In this document: one piece after another, positions 52,510 to 61,290 of the stretch | How positions within the stretch are numbered: the stretch's first letter is position 1 | Layout of the letters: each line of letters opens with the position of its first letter | NCBI GenBank assembly: GCA_009842675.1 | Contig: VYEX01000008.1 | Location: 1-64,000, forward strand | DNA: 64,000 bases | Direction of reading: 5' to 3' | Source: Acidimicrobiia bacterium | Lineage (GTDB): Bacteria > Actinomycetota > Acidimicrobiia > Acidimicrobiales > Bin134 | The notes under the pieces: generated by a model | What the model saw: only the letters and a program-made list of their open reading frames with translations | Databases searched by the model: none | What the model was told of the DNA's origin: nothing | Made by a program: the position numbers and the translations under genes

Positions 52510-54432
52510 ATGTCCTTTGAGCCCTTGCCAATCAGCTCAATCGGCGAACCGCTTCCCTATTCCGATGGGGCTGAGGCCGAGCTGCTGAAACTGTTCCGAA
52601 CCGTCGAGGATCGCCGGGTGGGGTCGGATGAACTGGCGTCGGCGGTGCGCGACTGGCCCACCGCCTATCACCTGGCGCCAGAGCGGGCCGTGCTCTTGGC
52701 TCCGGTCGTCATCGGACCAGATGACCGGGTGCTGGACGTGGGGGCGGGCTCGGGAGTCAACACCCGGATCTGCGCCGACCGGGGGGCGGCGGTGACCGCG
52801 GTGGAGGGCAGTGCAGCCCGGGCGGAGCTGATCGCCCATCGCTGTGCTGGCCTGAAAGACGTCCGAGTGCTTTGCGGGCCGCTTGAGGGGCTGGGAGACG
52901 ACGATCGCGGAGCCTACGACGTCGTTTTGTTGGTGGGGGTGCTGGAATATGCCAGCACCGGCCAAGGTGGGGGAGAGGGGCCAGAGGCCCTCCTAACCCG
53001 AGCGGTCGATGCCTTGGCCCCCGGTGGTGTTTTGGTGCTGGCAATTGAGAACCGCCTCGGGCTCAAGTACCTGCTGGGCTTTCCCGAAGATCATCTGGGG
53101 CTGCCATGGGTGAGCTGGGAGGGCTACCGCCCCGGCGAGCCGACCACTTGGTCTCGACGGGAGCTGGCCCGAATGCTGGCTGACGCCGGGTTGGCGGCCC
53201 AACGGTGGCTGTACCCGTTTCCCGACTACAAGCTGCCCACTGCGGTGCTGGCCGAGGAGATTTACGATCGGCCAGACGCAGTCGACATGGTCGACCAGGT
53301 CGTGGGCCATCCCACGACCAGTGAGTATTTCCACCCAGTTCTGGTCGCCGACGATCGGGCCGCCCACCGGGCGCTGCTGACGGCCGGACTGGGACCCGAT
53401 GTGGCCAACTCCTTTTTGGTTGTAGCCGGTAGGAGTCCCCAAGCGGTGGCCGAGCGAGTCGACCATCGGGCGCTGGCGTGGCGGGTGGCTCCTGATCGAC
53501 GGCGGCGCTGGCGACAGCAAGCAGTCGTCGTCGATTCGGAACAAGGCCTGATCATGAAACGCCGCCTCATGGCTGAAGACAGGGCCTCTGATTTTGAGGA
53601 GTGGCTGGGGCAGGCCGAAGTGGCCGAGGAGGCCTACTTCGAGGGTCGCAATCTCGAGCAGTGCTTGCTGGAGTCAGCCCGCGAAAACAACACCGACGAA
53701 ATCGCCAAGTTGTTGGGGGCATGGCGGTCGGAGTTGGCAGCTCACGAGACACCCATTGACTCAGTCGCCGCGCCCCACCCCTATCTGCCCGCCGATGCCA
53801 TGAGGGCGCTGCCCCCTGATTGGTTGGATGCCGGGCCAGACAATTTTGTGGTGACAGCCGATGACCTCAAGTTCGTGGATCGGGAATGGTTGGCGGCCGG
53901 GGGAGTGGATGTGCGGTTGGCCGTGGTCAGGGGGCTTTGGAAGACGGTCTCAGCCATGTTGAGCGCCCGCTGCCATCTGCCCTGGCCGACCACCTGGAGC
54001 AACGACCGCCTCGTGGCCCATCTCGGCACCCTGATCGGCGAGGACATCGACGAAGGGCTGATGAAGCAGTGGAGGCAGGCGGAAGATGAACTGGTGCGCC
54101 TGGTGTACCGCCAGCCGGCGGCGAGGCTGGCTGAGCTGCACGATGCTGGCAGCCGCTCCCGGATGGACCTCTTGGCGTCACCCATGGCCCCATACCGGCG
54201 CATGGAGCACTTGGTCCATCGGCAGCAGGAACTGATAGCCCAGCTGACCGAACAGCATGAGACGGCGGCGAGTCTGGAGGAAGCCCAAGCCCGTTTCGCT
54301 CAGGCCGAGGCTCAACTGGCGGAACTTCAGATCGAGCTCGCCGACGCCCAAGCCCGCTTGTCCCGAGTGGCCTGGCGGGAGCGAATCCACAACAGGATCG
54401 CGGCGCTGATTCGAGGCTTCCGCACCCGCTGA
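52510..54432 (+). CDS. WbdD-like chain-terminating methyltransferase/kinase-like/coiled-coil protein
   Basis: 640 residues. Residues about 55-215: SAM methyltransferase with VLDVGAGSG (74-82), VVLLVGVLEYA and PGGVLVLAIENRLGLKYLLGF. Residues about 330-500: a kinase-like region with Lys350 (GLIMKRRL) in the place of the ATP lysine and D457-R-E459 (LKFVDREW) resembling an aminoglycoside-kinase-type metal motif. Residues about 565-620: coiled coil rich in Gln/Glu/Ala. This order (methyltransferase, kinase, coiled coil) is that of WbdD, which caps and measures E. coli O9a chains. No catalytic HxD loop is obvious, so the kinase may be degenerate. The neighbour Wzt with a sugar-binding tail is the expected partner. 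Confidence 0.72.
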   Translation: MSFEPLPISSIGEPLPYSDGAEAELLKLFRTVEDRRVGSDELASAVRDWPTAYHLAPERAVLLAPVVIGPDDRVLDVGAGSGVNTRICADRGAAVTAVEGSAARAELIAHRCAGLKDVRVLCGPLEGLGDDDRGAYDVVLLVGVLEYASTGQGGGEGPEALLTRAVDALAPGGVLVLAIENRLGLKYLLGFPEDHLGLPWVSWEGYRPGEPTTWSRRELARMLADAGLAAQRWLYPFPDYKLPTAVLAEEIYDRPDAVDMVDQVVGHPTTSEYFHPVLVADDRAAHRALLTAGLGPDVANSFLVVAGRSPQAVAERVDHRALAWRVAPDRRRRWRQQAVVVDSEQGLIMKRRLMAEDRASDFEEWLGQAEVAEEAYFEGRNLEQCLLESARENNTDEIAKLLGAWRSELAAHETPIDSVAAPHPYLPADAMRALPPDWLDAGPDNFVVTADDLKFVDREWLAAGGVDVRLAVVRGLWKTVSAMLSARCHLPWPTTWSNDRLVAHLGTLIGEDIDEGLMKQWRQAEDELVRLVYRQPAARLAELHDAGSRSRMDLLASPMAPYRRMEHLVHRQQELIAQLTEQHETAASLEEAQARFAQAEAQLAELQIELADAQARLSRVAWRERIHNRIAALIRGFRTR

Positions 54433-54446
54433 GGCTGTTTGCCGGG

Positions 54447-55508
54447 TTAGACCCGGGCTTCGACCAAGTCCTTTAGCGCGATCCACATCTGCTCGCGCGT
54501 GACTGAGATATCGAATCGCTGGGCCGCCTTTATGCCCCGGTCCCGCAGGCCAATCCTCAATTGCTCGTCGTCCAAGACTCGGTCCAGAGCAGTAGCCATT
54601 GTCGCTGGGCGCTTGTCGCTGAGCACGATGCCTGCTCCGTCCACCGTTTCGGCCACTGCGGCGGCGTCGTAGGCCACAACGGGCAGGCCGTTGGCCATAG
54701 CCTCCACCAAGGGCACTCCAAATCCCTCGTGCTCCGATGCGCAGGCCAACACGTCCGACAGCTGATACCACCGGAGCAGGTCCTTGTCGGAAACCTTGCC
54801 GGCAAAGACCACCCGGCCATACACGCCGAGCCGCCGAGCGAGGCCCTTTAGAGAGAGCAGGTATTGAGGAGGAGACGCGTCGCCGACAAGCACCAGGCGA
54901 GATTGAGGCCGGAAGCGAGATAGCACCGCTAAGGCGGCGATGAGGTCGTGCTGGCACTTGTTGGGGGCTAGTCGTCCCACGAACAGCACGGTGCCACCTT
55001 CTTTGGAAACCTCCGATTTGTCCTGTTCGGGTTGGCCGACTCGGCCGCCCAACTGCCATAGCACCGGGGACACCACCACGTCGTCGATGCCCAAGCCCTT
55101 CAACTCCTGGGCATTGAATTCGGAGTCGGCTATCCCTCGGCGGGTGAGTGACGCCAGTTGGCTGAGTTGCTGCCGTCCTCGTTCAACGCTTCTGGCCAGT
55201 TCGGGCTGCCAGGCCTGGAAGTAACTCGCGGGCGTGATGTTGTGGTAGTTCAGCACGATCGGAGATTTGTTGCGGATCACACTCTGGGCGACTTCTGAGC
55301 CAATGGAGTGCTGAAGAATCGAGACTCGGGCATCGCCCTTCCACTTCTCGATCGGGATTGTGCTGCTGTCTGCTCGGGTTCTGCGCTCGACGACGATGCG
55401 AACTTCGAAGCCCTTCTCTTCGAGCATTTCCTGAATGAGCCGCGTGTGGTTGCTGGTGGCATCCGCCGAAGCCATCTGGGGAATCAAAATGTCGACAGCC
55501 GGGCTCAT
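54447..55508 (-). CDS. Family 4 glycosyltransferase
   Basis: 353 residues with a GT-B fold: acceptor domain to about 165, then GTVLFVGRLAPNKCQHDLI, VLVGDASPP and the donor-site EHEGFGVPLVEAMANGLPVVA with the EX7E glutamates. It transfers a sugar from a nucleotide donor, probably within the same surface polymer. It overlaps the methyltransferase gene by 4 bp and converges with the WbdD-like gene (14-bp gap). Confidence 0.92.
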   Translation of the reverse strand: MSPAVDILIPQMASADATSNHTRLIQEMLEEKGFEVRIVVERRTRADSSTIPIEKWKGDARVSILQHSIGSEVAQSVIRNKSPIVLNYHNITPASYFQAWQPELARSVERGRQQLSQLASLTRRGIADSEFNAQELKGLGIDDVVVSPVLWQLGGRVGQPEQDKSEVSKEGGTVLFVGRLAPNKCQHDLIAALAVLSRFRPQSRLVLVGDASPPQYLLSLKGLARRLGVYGRVVFAGKVSDKDLLRWYQLSDVLACASEHEGFGVPLVEAMANGLPVVAYDAAAVAETVDGAGIVLSDKRPATMATALDRVLDDEQLRIGLRDRGIKAAQRFDISVTREQMWIALKDLVEARV

Positions 55509-56518
55509 GGTTCCCTCGATTCGGAGTCGTTCGAGGAGTTTGCCGAGGAGCGGTCTGAGGAGTTGGCCGAGCGGTGGGCCACGACAATCTGGCTGATGCG
55601 GGAGTTAGCGCAGGGCTCAAGCCGGGCGTCGAAGCCGGCGTGCTCCAGCAGGTGTCGCCAGGTGATCGGCGAGATGCCCAACCCTGATCCAAGCTCCGAC
55701 TCGACCTGGCCCCTGGTTGCCGGATCGGCCACGGCCACGATGATCCGGCCAGTGCTCTTCAGCTTCAAGCTGGCTTGGTTGATCATTCCAATCAGGTCTT
55801 TCAGCGGGAGGGTCTCCACCATGCCGGCGAGCACGATCGTTCCGAATTCCCCGTCTTCGGAACCCACCAGATGGGCGAGCATGTCGCCGGTTCGAATGCC
55901 GATTCGACGGCTGAGTCCGGTGAATGCTCGGTCGGGATCTTGTTCCACGCCATGGGTAGGTATACCCCGGTCGCCAATGGCCTCGACGAGGGCTCCTTGT
56001 CCCGCGGAGAGCACCAGGCACGGCCCCGACCCGGCAAGCCCGGCCACCTGAGCGACAACCTCCGGAGCTGGCTCGGGGGGATCGTCCAGCAAACCCAGCC
56101 CAGCGGGAACAGACTGGTCGATTGGCAAACCAGCGGCGGCCTCCAAGCGGCCCATGCGGGCTTCAAGGTTGCGCAAATGCCGAATCAGCACTCCGGCGAA
56201 CAAGTTGAATTGGTCGGTCAAGAAGCGTACGTACCAGTAGGTCAGCTTGCGGATTGCCCACTTGATGCCCCGTAAACCACGGCGCGAGCCAATGGGCACC
56301 TGTGGGTCGAGTGCAGCCAGACTCGCAGTCTGGTCGAGAAGGTGGCCGTCGTGGCTGACGGCATCAAAGGAGTTTCCGGAAGGAGACAGGTCGGCCCAGG
56401 CTTGCTCGATTTCAAGTTCGAGCAGGGCAATTTCGCTGTCTTGCCGCCGGCGGTTGTCGGCCTCAGCCTCGAAATCCGCACTGACTCGCTTCGTGTCGAC
56501 CGATTCGGGCCTAGACAT
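55505..56518 (-). CDS. Methyltransferase-like protein of the polysaccharide locus
   Basis: 337 residues. The N-terminal 140 residues are helical with a WAIRKLTYWYVRFLTDQFN stretch seen in other sugar methyltransferases of such loci. A Rossmann-like domain follows (CLVLSAGQGALVEAI, GVEQDP, GTIVLAGMVETL, STGRIIVAVADP). The SAM-binding GxGxG is degenerate (SAGQGA), so activity is uncertain. The tail is Ser/Asn/Asp-rich and repetitive. Co-transcribed with GT4 and GT2 genes by short overlaps. Confidence 0.78.
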   Translation of the reverse strand: MSRPESVDTKRVSADFEAEADNRRRQDSEIALLELEIEQAWADLSPSGNSFDAVSHDGHLLDQTASLAALDPQVPIGSRRGLRGIKWAIRKLTYWYVRFLTDQFNLFAGVLIRHLRNLEARMGRLEAAAGLPIDQSVPAGLGLLDDPPEPAPEVVAQVAGLAGSGPCLVLSAGQGALVEAIGDRGIPTHGVEQDPDRAFTGLSRRIGIRTGDMLAHLVGSEDGEFGTIVLAGMVETLPLKDLIGMINQASLKLKSTGRIIVAVADPATRGQVESELGSGLGISPITWRHLLEHAGFDARLEPCANSRISQIVVAHRSANSSDRSSANSSNDSESREP

Positions 56519-57716
56519 TTCGGCGCGGTCCTCGAGCGAGCCTCCGAGCTAGCCGGATGATGGCCGATCGAGCAAGATCCTCGTGCAGGCGAAGGTTCTC
56601 GGCCCCCAGTTCGGCGATGCGGGCATCCTTTTCGGCCATGCGTATGTCCCGTTCGGCGATGCGGGCGTCTCGCTCGGCGATGCGGGTGTCCCGCTCGGCG
56701 ACTCGGTCCTTCCACTCCTCGATGCGGCTGTCCCGCTCGTCGACCCGTTCTTCCAGCTCCGCAATTCTGTCGTCTTGATTGGAGACGCGGTCGGAGAGCT
56801 GCTGGCTGCGGGTTTCGGCGCCTAAGGCTTGTTCGCGCAGGCTGAGAATCTCGTGGCGGATCTGCTCGCGATCCTCGCCATCGACCAGGTCTGCGGTCAT
56901 GGGTGAATCGTAGTGGTGGCCCGTCGCAGAATTGACGGGGAGGGACCACGAGTTGGCGTCCTCGCCATAACGGGCGATGAACCTCTCCCATTCCCAGGGC
57001 TCGATCACCGGCTCCCGGCTAGCGCTCTCGTGGTGCACGAGGGTGGCAGCGGGCTCCACCACCACCCGCAAGCCCGATCGGAGGAGCCGGAGGCACAGAT
57101 CGATGTCGCCGTAGGAAGATGGGAATTCCTGCGACATCCCACCAACGTTCAGCATGTCGCTGCGTCGGGTGAGCAGGCAGGCCCCGGTAACGCTGATCAC
57201 ATCTCGGGCCACATCAGCCCCGGCCGCAGCGGCCTCAGAAAGCTGGCATCCCCGGAACGAGTGGATGGGTTGGTCGTCTCCAATCTCTATGCCGATGTGT
57301 TGAATCGACCGGTCGGCATACAGCAGGGTTGCACCGACTGCACCGATGGCAGGATCGTCCAGATGGGTGGCCATTTTCCCAATCCAGTCGGTGGATTCTG
57401 CCTCGATGTCGTCATTGAGCATCAGAACAAGATCCCCGCCGCTGGCCAACAGCCCGCAGTTGATGGCCCTGGAGAAGTCGAAGGATCCCGGGCCCCGGTG
57501 TATGACCTTGATCGGCAGGCTGTTCACTTGTCGGGGTGGATCACCCTGAAACTCATCGCCCACGACCACGATCACCTCTTTGGGCGAGGGCTCGAGTTGG
57601 GCCAGAGTGGCCAGGCAGCGGTCCAGCATCGACGTCTCCGCGCCGGGCAGCGATTGGCCGGCGCTGGGAATGATGATCGAGGTGCTGGCCTGTGAAAGCG
57701 GTTGGGGGTCGACCAT
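56511..57716 (-). CDS. Family 2 glycosyltransferase with long C-terminal coiled coil
   Basis: 401 residues, ATG 57716. GT2 domain to about residue 265: SIIIPSAGQS, NCGLLASGGDLVLMLNDDI, VTGACLLTRR and SSYGDIDLCLRLLRSG. Residues about 280-385 form a continuous coiled coil built from seven-residue units (RIAERDA, RIAERDI, RMAEKDA, RIAELGA) encoded by a 21-bp DNA repeat. The tail is Arg-rich (RLARRLARGPRRNV) and may contact the membrane. First gene of a three-gene leftward operon; a -10-like TAGCAT lies 12 bases before the ATG. Confidence 0.87.
   Translation of the reverse strand: MVDPQPLSQASTSIIIPSAGQSLPGAETSMLDRCLATLAQLEPSPKEVIVVVGDEFQGDPPRQVNSLPIKVIHRGPGSFDFSRAINCGLLASGGDLVLMLNDDIEAESTDWIGKMATHLDDPAIGAVGATLLYADRSIQHIGIEIGDDQPIHSFRGCQLSEAAAAGADVARDVISVTGACLLTRRSDMLNVGGMSQEFPSSYGDIDLCLRLLRSGLRVVVEPAATLVHHESASREPVIEPWEWERFIARYGEDANSWSLPVNSATGHHYDSPMTADLVDGEDREQIRHEILSLREQALGAETRSQQLSDRVSNQDDRIAELEERVDERDSRIEEWKDRVAERDTRIAERDARIAERDIRMAEKDARIAELGAENLRLHEDLARSAIIRLARRLARGPRRNV
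56615..56765 (-). repeat. 21-bp minisatellite coding a heptad coiled coil
   Basis: About seven imperfect 21-bp units inside the GT2 gene; the middle ones are nearly identical and encode (R)(I/M)AE(R/K)D(A/I/T). In-frame repeats of this sort can expand or contract by slippage, altering coiled-coil length. Confidence 0.8.
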
Positions 57717-57775
57717 GAAGCTTGGTCGATGCTACCGGGGGGTTGGCCGGGCTGACAGCCGGCGCAATGCGGCGT

Positions 57776-59539
57776 CTATTCGATGACCGCGACCACGTCG
57801 CCGCCACCCACCGAGTCGCCCTCGGCCACCTTGATCTCGGTCACCGTGCCGGACTTCTCGGCGCACACGTTGTTCTCCATCTTCATGGCCTCGAGCACGA
57901 CGATGGGATCACCGGCCTCCACTTTGTCGCCCTCGGCCACCATGATCTTCACGATGGTTCCCTGCATGGGAACGATGACGTCACCGCTCCCGCCGCTGCC
58001 TCCGCTCTTGCTGGCGGCGGCTCGCTTGGGGCGTTTGGCTCCACCCGGCCCAGAAGCGACGGCGGCCGGGGCGGTTTCGGGCACCCACATCCGCACCGAG
58101 TAGCGCTGTCCGTTGACCTCCACGTCGATGTTCCGGGCCACCAGTGGCTCGGTGTCGGCGGGCGGGGTCTCTGCTGCCGGAGAGCTCTTGATTCCGGTGA
58201 GGTCCAGGGACTCCTCCACCCATTTGGTGGAGTGGTCCAGCGCGGCGAAATCGGGGTGCGACAGGATGGCCACATCGGCGCTGATGGTGGTGGCCACCCC
58301 GCTCACCTCCAGTTCGTCGAGAGCCCGGAGGGTTCTGGCGATGGCGGTGGGCCGGTCTCGGCCCCAGCAGATCAGCTTGCCCACAAGATTGTCGTAGAAC
58401 TGGCTGATCTCGTCGCCGGCCTCGTAGCCACCGTCCCAGCGAGTGCCGTAGCCGCTGGGCACTTGCAGCCCGGTAATCGGCCCCGGCGATGGCAGAAAGG
58501 CGCCCTCGGCGGGGTCTTCAGCGTTGATTCGCACTTCGATGGCGTGGCCAGAGATCTCGATGTCGTCTTGGGCAAATGGCAGGGGCTCGCCGGACGCAAT
58601 CCTGATCTGCTGCTCCACCAGATCGATCCCGGTGACCAGCTCGGTGGCCGGATGCTCTACCTGGAGTCTGGTGTTCATCTCCAAGTAATAGAAGTCGCCG
58701 TCCTCGTAGAGGAACTCCACCGTTCCGGCGTTCACGTAGTCGCAGCCCTGGGCCACCTTCACGGCGGCCTCCCCCATGGCCGACAAGATGTCGGGGTCGA
58801 TGCCCGCCGCGGGCGCCTCTTCGATGAGCTTCTGATGGCGGCGCTGGGCGGAGCAGTCGCGGGTGCCGAGATACACGCAGTTGCCGTGGCTGTCGGCCAG
58901 TACCTGCACCTCAACGTGGCGGGGCTTCTCCAGATAGCGCTCCATGTAGATCTCGTCGCGGCCGAAATAGCTGAGGGCCTCTCGCTGGGCCGACTCGATG
59001 GCCTCCTCCACCACGCTCTCGTCAGCCACCACCTTCATGCCCCGGCCACCGCCGCCATAGGCCGCCTTGATGGCCACGGGATAGCCGTGCTCATCTCCGA
59101 AGGCCCGCACCTGGGCCGGATCGGTGATGAGATCGGTGGTGCCGGGAACACCGCTCACCCCGACCCGCTCGGCAGCCTGGCGGGCGGAGATCTTGTCGCC
59201 CATGACCTCGATGGCCTCGGGGTTGGGGCCGATGAACGCCACGCCCCGTTCGGTGATGGCTCGGGCGAAGTCGGCGTTCTCGGAGAAGAAGCCGTAACCG
59301 GGGTGGACGCCGTCAGCTCCGGTGCGCTCGATCACATCGAGGATGGCCTCGGTGTTGAGGTAGCTCTCGGCTGCGGTTTGACCGCCCAGCGCGTGGGCCT
59401 CATCGGCCATCCGCACGTGGAGGGCATTGCGGTCGAGTTCGGAATACACGGCCACGGTGGTGATGCCCAACTCCCGGCAGGCTCGGATCACCCGGACGGC
59501 AATCTCCCCCCGGTTTGCGATCAGCACCTTGGACAACAC
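57776..59539 (-). CDS. Acyl-CoA carboxylase alpha subunit (biotin carboxylase plus biotin carrier)
   Basis: 587 residues, GTG 59539 (TTG 59536 next to it). Biotin carboxylase domain: LIANRGEIAVRVIRA, HPGYGFFSEN, the Gly-rich AAYGGGGRGMK ATP loop, and EMNTRLQVEHP. After a linker with Ser/Gly/Lys-rich stretch, the C-terminal biotinyl domain carries EAMKMEN with the biotinylated Lys. This is the AccA3/PccA type of actinobacteria; it carboxylates biotin for acetyl- or propionyl-CoA carboxylase, whose beta subunit is not in the window. It is divergent from biotin ligase, its modifying enzyme. Confidence 0.95.
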   Translation of the reverse strand: MLSKVLIANRGEIAVRVIRACRELGITTVAVYSELDRNALHVRMADEAHALGGQTAAESYLNTEAILDVIERTGADGVHPGYGFFSENADFARAITERGVAFIGPNPEAIEVMGDKISARQAAERVGVSGVPGTTDLITDPAQVRAFGDEHGYPVAIKAAYGGGGRGMKVVADESVVEEAIESAQREALSYFGRDEIYMERYLEKPRHVEVQVLADSHGNCVYLGTRDCSAQRRHQKLIEEAPAAGIDPDILSAMGEAAVKVAQGCDYVNAGTVEFLYEDGDFYYLEMNTRLQVEHPATELVTGIDLVEQQIRIASGEPLPFAQDDIEISGHAIEVRINAEDPAEGAFLPSPGPITGLQVPSGYGTRWDGGYEAGDEISQFYDNLVGKLICWGRDRPTAIARTLRALDELEVSGVATTISADVAILSHPDFAALDHSTKWVEESLDLTGIKSSPAAETPPADTEPLVARNIDVEVNGQRYSVRMWVPETAPAAVASGPGGAKRPKRAAASKSGGSGGSGDVIVPMQGTIVKIMVAEGDKVEAGDPIVVLEAMKMENNVCAEKSGTVTEIKVAEGDSVGGGDVVAVIE

Positions 59540-59550
59540 GGCAATATGGT

Positions 59551-59650
59551 GGCAGACAGTCTGTTGACCACGCGAATAATGTCGGGCATCGCGGCGATCG
59601 AATAATCCTTCTGATGGGCGGCAGACGGGTTCTCAAGCACGCGAATAATG
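59551..59650 (+). repeat. 31-bp imperfect direct repeat, 69 bp apart, before birA
   Basis: Copies at 59551-59581 and 59620-59650 begin GGCAGAC and end with an identical CACGCGAATAATG. The second copy contains the birA ATG (59648). The first contains an in-frame ATG (59579) that would encode an eight-residue peptide ending TAA at 59603-59605. The 109-bp divergent gap (59540-59647) holds nothing else recognisable. Confidence 0.8.
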
Positions 59651-60430
59651 GCAGTTCGACAAATCGGAGTTTGGCGCGTGGACATGAACGAGGTTGCCGG
59701 CTATCAGGTGGAATGGGTATCCGAAACCGGCTCGACCAATGCCGATCTTTTGGCGGCGGCCCGCCGAGGCCCCGAGACAAACCGGGTTCTGGTGGCCGAC
59801 TATCAGAGCGCGGGGCGAGGGCGCCGGGGTAGGACCTGGGAGGCGGCACCGGAGTCGAGCCTGCTGTTCTCGGTGTTGACCAGGCCCGAGGTTCCCGTCG
59901 TCGCGGCCCATCTAGTGACCACCGCGCTGGCTTTGGGTGCGCTGGAGGCCTGCGACTCGCTGGCCGGGGTTCGGCCCAGCTTGAAGTGGCCCAACGATTT
60001 GGTGGTGGCAGATCGCAAGCTGGCCGGAGTGCTGGCCGAATCGGTGGTGGCTGGTGACTGGCTCGAGGCTGTAGTTGTGGGCATGGGCCTCAATGTGCGG
60101 ACCGGAGCAGCGCCCAGCGAGGCCGCTGAGTCGGCGGTCGCTCTGGAGGACTTATGCGGTTCAGCCGTTGACCGCCGAGAGCTCCTGGCCGCATCGCTGG
60201 CGGGCTTTGCCCGCTGGATGGATCAGATCGAAGCGGACGCCGGCCAAGCGGAATTGATTGATGCGGCCCGTCGGGAGTCAGCCACCCTTGGTCGCCGAGT
60301 ATCCGTTGAGCTGGGTGACGGGAGCGTGCAGGAGGGTCTGGCTCAGAATCTAGACGAGCGAGGTGCTTTGGTGATGGAGGACGGGTCGCGGGTGGTGGTG
60401 GGAGATGTGGTGCACCTGCGAACCACTTAG
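59648..60430 (+). CDS. birA: Biotin-protein ligase
   Basis: 260 residues from ATG 59648, or 248 from ATG 59684. Catalytic domain: SETGSTNADLL, QSAGRGRRGRTW (biotinyl-AMP loop), LKWPNDLVV and GKLAGVLAES-like RKLAGVLAES. C-terminal SH3-like domain ends ALVMEDGSRVVVGDV. No N-terminal DNA-binding helix-turn-helix, so it is a monofunctional ligase and not a repressor. It biotinylates the carboxylase encoded divergently. Confidence 0.93.
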   Translation: MAVRQIGVWRVDMNEVAGYQVEWVSETGSTNADLLAAARRGPETNRVLVADYQSAGRGRRGRTWEAAPESSLLFSVLTRPEVPVVAAHLVTTALALGALEACDSLAGVRPSLKWPNDLVVADRKLAGVLAESVVAGDWLEAVVVGMGLNVRTGAAPSEAAESAVALEDLCGSAVDRRELLAASLAGFARWMDQIEADAGQAELIDAARRESATLGRRVSVELGDGSVQEGLAQNLDERGALVMEDGSRVVVGDVVHLRTT

Positions 60431-61290
60431 GGGTCGATATCTGTGGCTTTGAGGCGGGCGAAGGCTTGGGCCGCGGCTTGGGTGAGGGGGCCGGGAGCAG
60501 AGGGGAGAGGATGGCCGTCGACGGCGTGGATGGGGTGAACGTCGCGGGTGGTGGAGGTGAGAAACGCCTCGTCGACGTCGGCCAGGGACTCGAGGGGCAC
60601 ATCTTGCTCCACTGCACCGGTCAGCTCGATGACCAGTTGGCGGGTGACTCCGGCCAAACATCCTGAGGCCAATGAGGGGGTTATCAGTCGGCCCTGATGG
60701 GCCAAGAAGATGTTGCTGCCGGTTCCCTCGCACAGGTGCCCCTGGGTGTTGGCGAATATGGCTTCGCTGGCCCCCAGTTCTTTGGCCGCAGCCAGGGCCC
60801 GCACGTTGGCGCCATACGACACGGTCTTGAGGCCGGCCAGGGGACTGCGCTCGTTGATGGTCCAGTCGACGGTGGCCACCGCGATGGTGGCTGGCCAAGG
60901 AGCTTGGGGGGTGGCGGCCACTGTGGCGGTGGGAGGGCTGTCGCCGCGGTTGCTGCCCAACGGGCCAGTCCCGCTGCTGACTGTGACCCGCAGCCGACCC
61001 TCTTGGAGTCCGTTGGCGGTGGCCACCGCGATCATGGCCTCCCGCAGCACCTCGGTATCGGGCACGGTGACGCCCAAGTGTTTGGCTGAGTAGGCCAGCC
61101 TCTCCAAGTGGCGGCGAGCGGCGAACGGCATTCCCCGCACGATGATCAGGGTCTCGAACACCGCGTCGCCCACCAGCCAACCATGGTCGAATGGCGAGAT
61201 CCGGGCTTCGTCCTCAGGCAACAGCGCCCCGTTGATCCACACCGTGCGGGCCTTTGGCGAAGTCTCAGCAGGCGTCGGCGTCTCCGTCAT
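60427..61290 (-). CDS. pabC: Aminodeoxychorismate lyase (class IV aminotransferase family)
   Basis: 287 residues, ATG 61290. PLP fold IV: ISPFDHGWLVGDAVFET, LKTVSYGANV (PLP Lys), EGTGSNIFL and LAGVTRQLVIEL. It releases pyruvate from aminodeoxychorismate to give p-aminobenzoate for folate. Its start overlaps the pabB stop by four bases, which favours PabC over branched-chain or D-amino acid aminotransferase readings. Converges with birA (4-bp overlap). Confidence 0.87.
   Translation of the reverse strand: MTETPTPAETSPKARTVWINGALLPEDEARISPFDHGWLVGDAVFETLIIVRGMPFAARRHLERLAYSAKHLGVTVPDTEVLREAMIAVATANGLQEGRLRVTVSSGTGPLGSNRGDSPPTATVAATPQAPWPATIAVATVDWTINERSPLAGLKTVSYGANVRALAAAKELGASEAIFANTQGHLCEGTGSNIFLAHQGRLITPSLASGCLAGVTRQLVIELTGAVEQDVPLESLADVDEAFLTSTTRDVHPIHAVDGHPLPSAPGPLTQAAAQAFARLKATDIDP

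Noticed and set aside
57722-59605. 627-codon plus-strand open frame over the carboxylase gene
   Set aside because: It is the antisense shadow of a strongly conserved biotin carboxylase; composition is His/Gly/Leu/Asp-rich with no domain, a known effect of high GC.
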